NCBI GenBank assembly: GCA_947503765.1
Contig: CANNFA010000008.1
Coordinates: forward strand, 62,001 to 126,000
Reading direction: 5' to 3'
Origin: an uncultured Paracoccaceae bacterium
Lineage (GTDB): Bacteria; Pseudomonadota; Alphaproteobacteria; Rhodobacterales; Rhodobacteraceae
Length of the DNA: 64,000 nucleotides
Below the pieces are notes generated by a model. That model made no database searches. It was given only the letters and a program-made list of their open reading frames with translations, and was not told where the DNA came from. Both the position numbers and the translations under genes were made by a program. Shown here piece after piece: positions 39,299-48,540 of this stretch. Numbering within the stretch: the stretch's first letter is position 1; every line of letters begins with the position of its first letter.

Positions 39299-40729
39299 AT
39301 GGAGATGCCCCGGCCGCAGGCGGCGATACTGGACAAGAAGGACCGGGTGGTCGAACGCCTGCACGGGATCTTGCCCGATGAAGCCGTGATCCACGAGGAG
39401 CACGAGGTGCGCGCCTATGAATGCGACGCGCTGACCGCCTATCGCTGTCCGCCTCTGGCCGCCGTCCTGCCCGCGACGACCGAAGAGGTCGCGGCGGTGC
39501 TGAAGATCTGCCACGAGGAAGGCGTGCCGGTCGTGCCGCGCGGCTCGGGCACGTCGCTGGCGGGCGGGGCGCTGCCCACCGCCGACAGCGTGATCCTGGG
39601 CGTCGCGCGCCTGACCGAGGTGCTGGAGACGGATTACGCCAACCGCTTCATCCGGGTGCAGGCCGGGCGCACCAACCTGAGCGTGTCCGGCGCGGTCGAG
39701 GATGACGGGTTCTTCTACGCGCCCGACCCGTCGAGCCAGCTTGCCTGTGCCATCGCCGGCAATATCGGGATGAATTCGGGCGGTGCGCATTGCCTGAAAT
39801 ACGGCGTGACGACGAACAACCTTCTGGGCGTGACGGCGGTTCTGATGGACGGCACGGTTGTCGAGATCGGCGGCGCGCATCTGGATGCGGGCGGGCTGGA
39901 CCTGCTGGGCGTGATCTGCGGCTCCGAAGGGCAGCTTGCCGTCGTGACCGAGGCCACGTTGCGCATCCTGCCCAAGCCCGAGGGCGCAAGGCCGGTCCTG
40001 ATGGGCTATGACAGTTCCGAAGCGGCCGGGCAGGTCGTGTCGGACATCATCAAGGCCGGGATCCTGCCGGTCGCGATCGAGTTCATGGACCGCCTGTGCA
40101 TCCGCGCGACCGACGATTTTTCCGGCGCGGGCTATCCCGATTGCGAGGCGCTGCTGATCGTCGAGGTCGAGGGGTCCGAGGCCGAGATCGACGCGCAGCT
40201 GGGCGTGATCCTGCAGATCGCCCGCAAGTACGATCCGGTGGCGATTCGCGAAAGCCAGTCGCCCGAGGAAAGCGCGCGGATCTGGACCGGGCGCAAATCG
40301 GCCTTCGGGGCGATGGGGCGGCTGGGCGATTACATCTGCCTTGACGGCACGATCCCGGTGGACCGCCTGCCCGAGGTGCTGCGCCGGATCGGCGAGATGG
40401 CTGAGAGCTACGGGCTGCGGGTCGCCAATGTGTTCCACGCGGGCGACGGCAACATGCACCCGCTGATCCTGTTCGATGCGAACGGGCCGGGGCAGCTTGA
40501 GAAGGCCGAGGCGCTGGGCGCCGACATCCTGCGGCTCTGCGTAGAGGTGGGCGGCTGCCTGACCGGGGAACATGGCGTGGGAATCGAAAAGCGCGATCTG
40601 ATGACGGACCAATTCGGCCCCGATGACCTGGAGGCGCAGATGCGCGTCAAGGACGTGTTCGATCCCGGCTGGCTTCTGAACCCCGCCAAGGTCTTTCCGC
40701 TGGCATCGAGCGCGGGGCGCCGTCCCTGA
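39299..40729 (+). CDS. glcD: FAD-linked oxidase, glycolate oxidase subunit GlcD-like
   Basis: VPRGSGTSLAGGALP, NIGMNSGGAHCLKYG, CLTGEHGVGIEKRDLM motifs. Confidence 0.9.
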   Translation: MEMPRPQAAILDKKDRVVERLHGILPDEAVIHEEHEVRAYECDALTAYRCPPLAAVLPATTEEVAAVLKICHEEGVPVVPRGSGTSLAGGALPTADSVILGVARLTEVLETDYANRFIRVQAGRTNLSVSGAVEDDGFFYAPDPSSQLACAIAGNIGMNSGGAHCLKYGVTTNNLLGVTAVLMDGTVVEIGGAHLDAGGLDLLGVICGSEGQLAVVTEATLRILPKPEGARPVLMGYDSSEAAGQVVSDIIKAGILPVAIEFMDRLCIRATDDFSGAGYPDCEALLIVEVEGSEAEIDAQLGVILQIARKYDPVAIRESQSPEESARIWTGRKSAFGAMGRLGDYICLDGTIPVDRLPEVLRRIGEMAESYGLRVANVFHAGDGNMHPLILFDANGPGQLEKAEALGADILRLCVEVGGCLTGEHGVGIEKRDLMTDQFGPDDLEAQMRVKDVFDPGWLLNPAKVFPLASSAGRRP

Positions 40730-40782
40730 CGCGCAGTTGCGTGAAATCATCTGTTTTCAAGGGCCTGGACCGGATTGTTAGC

Positions 40783-40815
40783 CGATAACACGGGCGGATA
40801 CGCCCCCGGTTATCG
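40783..40815. promoter_or_regulatory. Strong imperfect hairpin CGATAACacgggcg-gata-cgcccccgGTTATCG
   Basis: Outer 7-bp perfect arms plus GC-rich inner stem with one bulge, in the 195-bp gap between glcD and the next gene; no U-tract. Confidence 0.5.
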
Positions 40816-40924
40816 CATGACTCCGGGCCGATATTGCCTGACTTTCAAGCATGGGGGCAGCCTGTGTCCATCGCGGCCGTCGCAATCGGCCAGCCACGAC
40901 ACAGACCTTGAAAGGAGCGCCCCC

Positions 40925-41377
40925 ATGCCGCTCAGGATCCGCCATGCCATCCTTCCCGTCCTCGGCCTTGCCGGAGGTCTTGCCGCGCTCGGTGCGGCGC
41001 AGTCGGAAACCGTCGTGCGCCTTGCCGCGCCGGAGGCCGTGACCGTTACCCGCCTTCCCGGCAGTGTCGAGGGACTCGCCGCCGACATCGCCGCCATGGC
41101 TGCCCCGGCGCCGGCCAGGGCCGTCGCGCCCGTTCCGGCCCCCGCGCACAGCGCCGCGCCAATGCGCAGCCTGCGCCCCGATCCGCGGCCCGAAATCTTC
41201 GCCATGAACACCGTCACGATCCGGCAGGCGGATGCGCCCGTGGTGCTGGCGATGCCGCGCCTCGATGCCGCGCCGAACCGCTGCGCCGCACTGGCCGCGA
41301 TGCCTGGTCACCTGCCCGCCGGGGCCTTCCGCGCCGATTTCGCGCGGGTGCTGAACGGTGTGCGCTGCGCCGACTGA
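40925..41377 (+). CDS. Hypothetical secreted protein with two C-terminal Cys
   Basis: Signal-peptide-like N-terminus, AGGAGC-type RBS upstream. Confidence 0.6.
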   Translation: MPLRIRHAILPVLGLAGGLAALGAAQSETVVRLAAPEAVTVTRLPGSVEGLAADIAAMAAPAPARAVAPVPAPAHSAAPMRSLRPDPRPEIFAMNTVTIRQADAPVVLAMPRLDAAPNRCAALAAMPGHLPAGAFRADFARVLNGVRCAD

Positions 41378-41408
41378 ACCGCCGCCCCCCTTGCAAAGGA
41401 GATCCACC

Positions 41409-41750
41409 ATGACCCGAACCGCCCCGATCCTGTGCGCCGCCCTCGCCCTTGCCGCCCAGCTGTCCGCGACGGGCGCCGGAGCGGGCGACATGCCGTTCCT
41501 GTCCCTGCCGAAACCGCTGCCGGCAAAGCCCGCAACGCCGTATTCGACGCATTACGCGCTTGGCCACGAGGCGATGATAGAGCTGTTCAGCGTCGCCCCG
41601 CCGCCTTGCGCGGCGCCGGCGCGGCACGGTGGCGGGTCCGGCGCCTTTGCGCCCGTGGGCGCGGTCACCGGGGCGCCGTGCAAGTCCGCCGGCAGCCCCG
41701 TCCTCGGCGCCCCGCCGCCCGCGCCGCGTGGCGGTCCGTCGCTGCGGTAG
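41409..41750 (+). CDS. Hypothetical secreted small protein (Pro/Ala/Gly-rich)
   Basis: Signal-peptide-like N-terminus, AAGGAGATCCACC RBS upstream. Confidence 0.6.
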   Translation: MTRTAPILCAALALAAQLSATGAGAGDMPFLSLPKPLPAKPATPYSTHYALGHEAMIELFSVAPPPCAAPARHGGGSGAFAPVGAVTGAPCKSAGSPVLGAPPPAPRGGPSLR

Positions 41751-41816
41751 GCGCGGCGCCCGGCGCGTGTTTCGCTCGGCAGGGTTCAAGGTGACGCCAA
41801 TCGGGCGAAACAGGTT

Positions 41817-42590
41817 TCAGCCCAGCGTCACATCGAGCAGCATCATCAGGATCAGCCCGAACAGAAGGCCGGTGGTCGCCCATTTCTGGTGGCCGTTCCG
41901 GTGGGTTTCGGGGATGATCTCGTGGCTGATGATATACAGCATCGCCCCCGCGGCAAACCCCAGCCCCCAGGGCAGCACCGATTCCGAGATCGTCACCAGC
42001 GTGACCCCCAGCGCGCCGCCCAACGGCTCGACCAGCCCCGTGGCCAGCGCGATCAGAAAGGCACGCTGGCGGGCATAGCCCTGGCCGCGCAGCGCGATCG
42101 CAACGGCCAGCCCTTCGGGCGCGTTCTGAAGCCCGATCCCGGTCGCCAGCGACATCCCGTTCGCGATGTTGCCGCCGCCGAAACCGACGCCGACGGCAAG
42201 CCCCTCGGGGAAGTTGTGGATCGTGATGGCGATCACGAACAGCCAGATCTTGGCCATCGCGCCGGGATCGCCGCCTTCGGGGCCCTGGACGAAATGCAGG
42301 TGCGGGACGAACTCGTTCATCAGCGCGACCGCACCGGCGCCCAGCGCGATGCCGGCCGCGACGATGAAGGCCGCGATCACGGTGCTGCCATGCAGCCCCT
42401 CGGCCGCCTCGATCCCCGGCAGGATCAGCGAGAAGAACGAGGCCGACAGCATGACCCCGGCGGCAAAGCCCAGGAACGCGTCGTTGGTACGCTGCGACAC
42501 GTTGCGCCCGAACAGCACCGGCAGCGCCCCGAGGCCGGTCATCAGCCCGGCGCCGAGGCTGGCGAGTATGCCGATCCAGATGATGCTCAT
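41817..42590 (-). CDS. ZIP family metal transporter
   Basis: ITIHNFPEGLAVGV and GIGLQNAPEGLAVAIAL motifs, multiple TMs. Confidence 0.92.
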   Translation of the reverse strand: MSIIWIGILASLGAGLMTGLGALPVLFGRNVSQRTNDAFLGFAAGVMLSASFFSLILPGIEAAEGLHGSTVIAAFIVAAGIALGAGAVALMNEFVPHLHFVQGPEGGDPGAMAKIWLFVIAITIHNFPEGLAVGVGFGGGNIANGMSLATGIGLQNAPEGLAVAIALRGQGYARQRAFLIALATGLVEPLGGALGVTLVTISESVLPWGLGFAAGAMLYIISHEIIPETHRNGHQKWATTGLLFGLILMMLLDVTLG

Positions 42591-42695
42591 TGTCCCCTTA
42601 CCTACCGCGCCCCGGCGCGGCGTCCAGCGGATTGTCACCGCCGCGCGCGGCTGCTAACGAAAAGCGCCGCGTCACGCCCGCCAAGGAGGCCGCCC

Positions 42696-43865
42696 ATGCC
42701 CGTCATCACCGAGATCGAGGATCTGAAACGGATCTACCGCAGCCGTGTTCCGAAGATGTTCTTCGACTATTGCGAATCCGGCAGCTGGACGGAAAAGACC
42801 TTCCGCGAGAACGTGTCCGATTTCGAGGATCTGTACCTGCGCCAGCGGGTGGCGGTCGACATGACCGGCCGGTCCACCGAAAGCGCGATGATCGGCCAGG
42901 ATCTGTCGATGCCGGTGGTGCTTGCCCCCGTCGGATCGACCGGGATGCAATGGCCCGACGGCGAGATCCTGGCCTGCCGCGCGGCGCATGCCTTCGGCAC
43001 CCAGTTCACGCTGTCGACCATGTCGGTCTGCTCGGTCGAGGACGTGGCCGAGAACACGGACAAGCCGTTCTGGTTCCAGCTTTACGTGATGCGCGACTGG
43101 GATTTCGTGACCCGAATGATCGAGCGCGCCAAGGAGGCGAAATGTTCCGCCCTGGTGCTGACGCTCGATCTGCAAATCCTCGGCCAGCGGCACAAGGATC
43201 TGAAGAACGGGCTGTCGGTGCCGCTGAAGCCCTCGCTCGGCAATATCCTGGACCTGTCCACGAAATGGTCCTGGGGTCAGGCGATGCTGCGCACGAAACG
43301 GCGCACCTTCGGCAACATCGTCGGCCATGCCAAGGGGGTCAGCAACCTGTCGTCGCTGTCGACGTGGGCGGCCGAAAGCTTCGATCCCAGCCTCGATTGG
43401 GAGAAGGTGAAGGAGATCAAGCGGCTGTGGGGCGGGCCGCTGATCCTCAAGGGCATTCTCGATGCCGAGGACGCGAAGATGGCGCTGAACGTCGGGGCCG
43501 ACGCGATCATCGTGTCGAACCATGGCGGACGGCAGCTTGACGGGGCGCTGTCCTCGATCCGGGCGCTGCCGTCGATCCTCGACGCCGTGGGCGACAAGGT
43601 GGAGGTGCATCTCGACAGCGGTATCCGGTCGGGGCAGGATGTGCTCAAGGCGCTCGCGCTGGGGGCCAAGGGCACCTATATCGGCCGCGCCTTCGTCTAC
43701 GGGCTGGGCGCGATGGGCGAGAAGGGCGTGACCCGCGCGCTGGAAGTGATCCACAAGGAACTGGACATGACCATGGCGCTGTGCGGCAAGCGCCGGATCG
43801 AGGAACTGACCCGCGACGTGCTGCTGGTGCCGGAAGGGTTCGGCGGCCGCTGGGAACGGGCGTGA
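42696..43865 (+). CDS. lldD: FMN-dependent alpha-hydroxy-acid dehydrogenase (L-lactate dehydrogenase type)
   Basis: RVPKMFFDYCESGSWTE, LAPVGSTGM, IVSNHGGRQLDGALSS motifs. Confidence 0.9.
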   Translation: MPVITEIEDLKRIYRSRVPKMFFDYCESGSWTEKTFRENVSDFEDLYLRQRVAVDMTGRSTESAMIGQDLSMPVVLAPVGSTGMQWPDGEILACRAAHAFGTQFTLSTMSVCSVEDVAENTDKPFWFQLYVMRDWDFVTRMIERAKEAKCSALVLTLDLQILGQRHKDLKNGLSVPLKPSLGNILDLSTKWSWGQAMLRTKRRTFGNIVGHAKGVSNLSSLSTWAAESFDPSLDWEKVKEIKRLWGGPLILKGILDAEDAKMALNVGADAIIVSNHGGRQLDGALSSIRALPSILDAVGDKVEVHLDSGIRSGQDVLKALALGAKGTYIGRAFVYGLGAMGEKGVTRALEVIHKELDMTMALCGKRRIEELTRDVLLVPEGFGGRWERA

Positions 43866-43882
43866 CCGCCCCGGAGGATGCG

Positions 43883-44119
43883 ATGCATGCGAATCTGATC
43901 GAGGCGCTGGACCTGCTGGAAGCGGGCGACTGGGACGCCGCGCACGCGATCGCGCAGGACGATCCGGGCGCGGAAGCGGCCTGGCTGCATGCGCATCTGC
44001 ACCGGCTGGAGGGCGACGAGGGCAACGCGGCCTACTGGTATCGCCGCGCCGGCCGCGCGCCCTTTGCCGGAACCCGGGCCGAGGAGCGCGCCGCCCTGCG
44101 CGAGGCGCTGGCCGGCTGA
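43883..44119 (+). CDS. Small conserved hypothetical protein
   Basis: MHANLIEALDLLEAGDWDAAHAIAQDDPGAEAAWLHAHLHRLEGDEGNAAYWYRRAGR. Confidence 0.7.
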   Translation: MHANLIEALDLLEAGDWDAAHAIAQDDPGAEAAWLHAHLHRLEGDEGNAAYWYRRAGRAPFAGTRAEERAALREALAG

Positions 44120-44120
44120 G

Positions 44121-44188
44121 CGGGGAGGGGGCGCTGCCCCCGCCGCCTGCGGCGGCCCCCCGAGGTATTTTCCGGCAAGATGAGGAAG
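44121..44188. repeat. Dispersed intergenic repeat (copy C, plus orientation)
   Basis: GGGGGCGCTGCCCCC / GCCGCCTGCGGCGGC stem-loops followed by CCCCCGAGGTATTTTCCGGCAAGATGAGGAAG. Confidence 0.75.
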
Positions 44189-44211
44189 CGGCCGCCGGGT
44201 TGCGGTGTGCG

Positions 44212-45387
44212 TCAGGGGTGGAGGCGGATCGCCTCGCGCCGCGGCCGGGCGGCGAGGGCGCGGACGGCGGGCAGGATCAGCGCCACGATCACGGCGATGA
44301 AGGCGAAGGACAGGCGCAGACCGAACAGCTCTGATATGCCGCCCATCAGCGACGGGCCGATGAAGAAGCCGACGATCCCCAGCATCCAGGCGCGCGAGAT
44401 GGCGTGGCTGCGCTGGCGTTCGGTCACGCGGGCGCCCAGCATCGAATTGGCGGAGGGCACGATCACCGCCATGCCCAGCCCGGTGATCGCAACGCCGAGC
44501 AGCGCGACCGCGACACTGGGCGCCGCGGCGATGGTCAGCGCGCCCGCGATGCCCAGGATCGCCGAGGCGAAGATCAGCCGCGCGTCGCCGAAGCGGCCGG
44601 TCAGCACCTGGCCCGACATCCGGCCGATGCCCATCAGCAGGCCCAGCATCGCCGGCCCGAAGCTGCCGGTGCCGGCGGGCGCGCCGAGGGTGCGCTCGAT
44701 ATGCAGGGCGGACCACGCCTCTGTCGCGTTCTCGCCGATGAAGGCGCAGAGCAGGATCAGGCCGGTCAGCCCGATCGCGCCCCAGGGAACGCGGGCCGGC
44801 GCCTCGGGGATCGCGGCATCCTCTGGGTCCGCCTCCGGGGCGGGCGGCGCGCGCATCGCCAGCACCAGCACAAGGTTCACCGCCGCCATGACCGGCAGGA
44901 TCTGTTCCGGCCCGTAGCCGGCCTGCCGCGCCATGCCGCAGCTCCAGGCGGCGCCGGCGAAGGCGAAGGAGAACATCGCGTGGTTGACGTTCATCAGGTG
45001 CATGCGATGGCGCGATTCCAGTGCGCTGATCGTCACGTTCGCGGTGATGTCCAGAAGCGCCACGCTGATCCCCATCGCCAGCAGCGCGGCGCCGAGCCCC
45101 GGCACGCTGCCCGGAAGCGCCGGGTACAGCACCGCGGCCGCCGCCAGCAGGCCCATGAGCGGCAGCGCCCGGCGGCCCAGCCGCGCCGTCACCCAGGGCG
45201 CGGCCCACATCGACAGCAGCCCGCCGAGCGCCGACATCAGCAGCGCGGCGCCCAGTTCGGCATCCGACGCGCCCACGCGCAGCTTGATGTCCGGCACCAT
45301 GCCCGCGAAGCTGCCCCACAGGACGCCCACGGCCATCAGACCGGCAGCGGGAGAGCGCGACAGGCGCAGGGCGGCTGGAATCGACAT
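44212..45387 (-). CDS. MFS transporter
   Basis: ~12 TM helices, MFS pattern (GGLLSMWAAPWVTARLGRRALPLMGLL). Confidence 0.85.
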   Translation of the reverse strand: MSIPAALRLSRSPAAGLMAVGVLWGSFAGMVPDIKLRVGASDAELGAALLMSALGGLLSMWAAPWVTARLGRRALPLMGLLAAAAVLYPALPGSVPGLGAALLAMGISVALLDITANVTISALESRHRMHLMNVNHAMFSFAFAGAAWSCGMARQAGYGPEQILPVMAAVNLVLVLAMRAPPAPEADPEDAAIPEAPARVPWGAIGLTGLILLCAFIGENATEAWSALHIERTLGAPAGTGSFGPAMLGLLMGIGRMSGQVLTGRFGDARLIFASAILGIAGALTIAAAPSVAVALLGVAITGLGMAVIVPSANSMLGARVTERQRSHAISRAWMLGIVGFFIGPSLMGGISELFGLRLSFAFIAVIVALILPAVRALAARPRREAIRLHP

Positions 45388-45571
45388 CTCGGGGCACCTA
45401 TCGGAGGGAAGAACCGCGCGAGCCTAGGCCGGGGCGCTGCGCTTTCCAAGCCCCGCTGCCTGCGGGGCGAGAATCCGCTTCCCATCCGGGACATTCTGCC
45501 TTATGTGCGGCGCTTCATCGGGCATACACCCTTGGAGGATGCCCACAACATCCAATTCAGGAGACGTTCAT

Positions 45572-46225
45572 ATGGCTGGCGAGATTCCAGATCTGGTCGC
45601 CACGGAGCGGACGGGGACAGGCAAGGGGGCCGCCCGTCAGGCACGCCGTGAAAACTTGGTACCGGGCATCGTATACGGGGGCGGGGTCGATCCGCTGCCG
45701 ATCAACCTGCCCTACAACGTGCTGGTCAAGCGGCTGAAGGCCGGCCGCTTTCTTGCGACGCTGTTCAACATGAAGGTCGACGGCCACGAGGACGTGCGCG
45801 TGATCTGCCGCAGCGTGCAGCGCGACGTGGTCAAGGATCTGCCGACCCATGTCGATTTCATGCGTCTGCGCCGGACCACCAAGATCAACCTGTTCATCCC
45901 GGTGGAATTCGTCGGCGAGGACGATTGCCCCGGTCTGCGCCGCGGCGGCGTTCTGACCATCGTGCGCCCCGAGGTGGAGTTGCTGGTGACGGCCGGGGAA
46001 ATCCCCGATCACGTCACCGTGGACGTCACCGGTCTCGATATCGGCGATGTGGCGACGATTTCGTCGGTCGATCTGCCGAAAGGCGCGAAGCCGACCATCG
46101 ACCGCGACTTCGTCATCGCCAATATCAGCGCGCCCTCCGGGCTGCGCGCCGAGGAAGGTGAAGAGGACGAAGAGGTTGCCGCCGACGAGGTGCCGACCAC
46201 CGAACAGGACGACGAAGAGGCGTAA
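45572..46225 (+). CDS. rplY: 50S ribosomal protein L25 (Ctc family)
   Basis: [42 protein letters not shown], acidic C-terminal tail. Confidence 0.96.
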   Translation: MAGEIPDLVATERTGTGKGAARQARRENLVPGIVYGGGVDPLPINLPYNVLVKRLKAGRFLATLFNMKVDGHEDVRVICRSVQRDVVKDLPTHVDFMRLRRTTKINLFIPVEFVGEDDCPGLRRGGVLTIVRPEVELLVTAGEIPDHVTVDVTGLDIGDVATISSVDLPKGAKPTIDRDFVIANISAPSGLRAEEGEEDEEVAADEVPTTEQDDEEA

Positions 46226-46249
46226 GCCCGGCCCGTCGGTCGAGATTGC

Positions 46250-46273
46250 AAACGGGGCCGTCTGGCCCCGTTT
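46250..46273 (+). terminator. Terminator-like hairpin after rplY
   Basis: Perfect AAACGGGGCC-GTCT-GGCCCCGTTT. Confidence 0.75.
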
Positions 46274-46286
46274 CGCGTTTCCGGGC

Positions 46287-46931
46287 TCAGCGCCGGCGCG
46301 CGCCGATCCCGCAGCTGCGCAGATCGCGCCCCGCGGCCCGCGCCGCCGTCATCGCGATCAGCCGCAAGTCCAGCCAGATCGTGCGCCGCCGCTGATAGAT
46401 CAGGTCCAGCGCCGCCTTGCGCGGAACGCAGCGCGCCGCATAGACGCGGTCGGTTTCGCGCGGCGTGCGGCAGGCGGACAGCAGGCGTTCCTCGTGCCGG
46501 TGGTAATACAGCGTCGCCAGCCCGGTAATGCCGGGCCGGCTTTGGAGCACGCGGGCATAGAGATCGGGGAACCGTTCGACATAGGCGCGCAGTGGCGGGC
46601 GCGGCCCGACAAAGCTGATATCGCCTTTCAGAACGTTCCAAAGCTGTGGCAGCTCGTCCAGCCGGGTGCGGCGCAGGAACCGGCCGGTGCGGGTCAGCCG
46701 GTGCGCCTTGTCGCCGCCCGACACGCCGCTGTCCCCGCGCGCGACGGTCATGGTGCGGAATTTCCACAACAGGAACGGCGTGTCCGGGGTCTTCATCCGT
46801 TCGGAGACGTAGAATAGCGGCCGGCCGTCGCGGACCAGGATCACCGCCGCCAGCACCAGCGCCGCGGGGGCCAGAACCGCCGCCAGCAGCAGCGCCAGCG
46901 CCAGGTCGAGCGCGCGCTTGCCCGGCGTCAC
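46287..46931 (-). CDS. Bacterial sugar transferase (polyprenyl-P phosphoglycosyltransferase, PF02397-type), GTG start
   Basis: [68 protein letters not shown]. Confidence 0.9.
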   Translation of the reverse strand: MTPGKRALDLALALLLAAVLAPAALVLAAVILVRDGRPLFYVSERMKTPDTPFLLWKFRTMTVARGDSGVSGGDKAHRLTRTGRFLRRTRLDELPQLWNVLKGDISFVGPRPPLRAYVERFPDLYARVLQSRPGITGLATLYYHRHEERLLSACRTPRETDRVYAARCVPRKAALDLIYQRRRTIWLDLRLIAMTAARAAGRDLRSCGIGARRR

Positions 46932-47740
46932 GCGCGCGCCTCCGCCCGGCGCAGGCCGGCCACCAGCGCGGCGGCGTCCCGCTGCGGCACCGGCAGCAGC
47001 GCGGCAAGGCGCGCCATGTCCATCGACACCAGCGGCAGCGCGGCGCCGGGGGCGGGGCGCGGCGTCCAGGCGACACCGGCAGCGTCCGCGAGCGCGCCCA
47101 TCTCGACCGGCGGGGCGGCGGCGACGTTCAGCGCGCCGGGCAGGGGGCCGGCGGCCAGCAACCCGCGCAGGACGGCGCCAAGGCTTTCGGGGTCGATATA
47201 GGAGCGGCGCGGCGTGGTGCCGTCGGGGAATTGGTCGACGGCGACCGCGCGCCCGGCGGCGATGTTGCGAAACAGCATGTCCGCGCCCACGATGTTGCCC
47301 AGCCGCAGCGCGGTCACCGCGATCCCCGCCGCTTCGCCGGCCCTTGCCGCCGCGCGTTCCATGTCGCGCTTCGACGCGCCGTAGCCGGGCAGCGGCGCCA
47401 GCGCCGCATCCTCGGCATGGGGGCCGCCCGGCCCGTAGACCGCCATCGAGGAGGCCAGCCATACCCGCCCGACCCCTGCCGCCGCCGCCGCCGCGATGCC
47501 GGCCAGCGCGATGTCGGTGTTCAGCCCGTAATCGTCCGCCCCCGGCGTTGCCCCGGCAAGGCACAGAACGGTGCCCGCGCCGGCCATGGCCGGTGCCAGC
47601 GCGCCGGGCCCGTCCGCCAGCGACCAGTCCACATCGGCGCCCTTCCGCGCCTGCCAGACGATCGGCAGATCCCCGAGCGGGCCGCGCAGAAGGTGGCCGG
47701 TACGGCTATGCGCGCCCATGACGAACAGCTTGGCGGTCAT
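46928..47740 (-). CDS. NAD-dependent epimerase/dehydratase family protein
   Basis: SDR-extended features: SSMAVYG, YGASKRDME; overlaps sugar transferase start. Confidence 0.82.
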   Translation of the reverse strand: MTAKLFVMGAHSRTGHLLRGPLGDLPIVWQARKGADVDWSLADGPGALAPAMAGAGTVLCLAGATPGADDYGLNTDIALAGIAAAAAAGVGRVWLASSMAVYGPGGPHAEDAALAPLPGYGASKRDMERAAARAGEAAGIAVTALRLGNIVGADMLFRNIAAGRAVAVDQFPDGTTPRRSYIDPESLGAVLRGLLAAGPLPGALNVAAAPPVEMGALADAAGVAWTPRPAPGAALPLVSMDMARLAALLPVPQRDAAALVAGLRRAEARA

Positions 47741-47922
47741 CGGGTCTCCCGGCGTCGGATCGGCAAAAGCGCCGCAGACCTGCGCGCTCCCGCTTCCCCT
47801 CACTTGACGAAACCGCGCGCGACCTGCAAGCCTGACCGAAAGGGGGACAGTCCTACAGGTGCCGGACCGCCACGCTTGGGGCGGCGCGCGGTGGCATGAC
47901 CCCGTCGACCGGAGGGTTTTCG

Positions 47923-48540
47923 ATGTCCCGCAACCTGATCGCCATCCTGCGCGGCGTGGCGCCGGACGAGGCCGCCGCCGTTGGCGAGGCGCTGATCGGC
48001 GCCGGAATCGACCGGATCGAGGTGCCGCTGAACTCGCCCGACCCGCTGGACAGCATCGGACGGCTGGCACAGGCTTTCGGCAAGGACGCATTGATCGGGG
48101 CGGGAACGGTGCTGACCCGGCAGGATGTCGCCGATGTCTACCGCGCCGGCGGGCGGCTGGTGGTGTCGCCCAATTGCCACAAGGCGGTGATCCGTGCGAC
48201 CGTCAAGTGCGGCATGCAGAGCTTTCCGGGCGTTCTGACCGCCACCGAATGCTTCGACGCGCTGCGCTGGGGCGCGAGCGGGCTCAAGATTTTTCCGGCA
48301 TCGCAGCTTGGCACCGGCGGGCTGAAGGCGCTGCGCGCGGTTCTGCCCGAGGGCACGCAGGTCTATGCCGTGGGCGGTGTCGGCCCGGACGGCTTTGCCG
48401 AGTGGCGCGCGGCGGGGGTGCAGGGCTTCGGCATCGGCTCTGCCCTGTACAAATCCGGCGATGCGCCCGCCGATGTCGGCGTCCGCGCGGCCGAGATGGC
48501 CGCCGCCTATGACAGCGCATTCAAGGGGGCCTCGGCATGA
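47923..48540 (+). CDS. dgoA: 2-dehydro-3-deoxy-6-phosphogalactonate aldolase
   Basis: LIAILRGVAPDEA, IEVPLNSPDPLDSI, GAGTVL, KIFPASQLG, GGVGPDGFAEW. Confidence 0.92.
   Translation: MSRNLIAILRGVAPDEAAAVGEALIGAGIDRIEVPLNSPDPLDSIGRLAQAFGKDALIGAGTVLTRQDVADVYRAGGRLVVSPNCHKAVIRATVKCGMQSFPGVLTATECFDALRWGASGLKIFPASQLGTGGLKALRAVLPEGTQVYAVGGVGPDGFAEWRAAGVQGFGIGSALYKSGDAPADVGVRAAEMAAAYDSAFKGASA

Noticed and set aside
36421-39336. 971-aa minus-strand ORF
   Set aside because: Antisense to the end of the DUF4159 gene and the MIDAS/GATase-like gene; spurious by composition.
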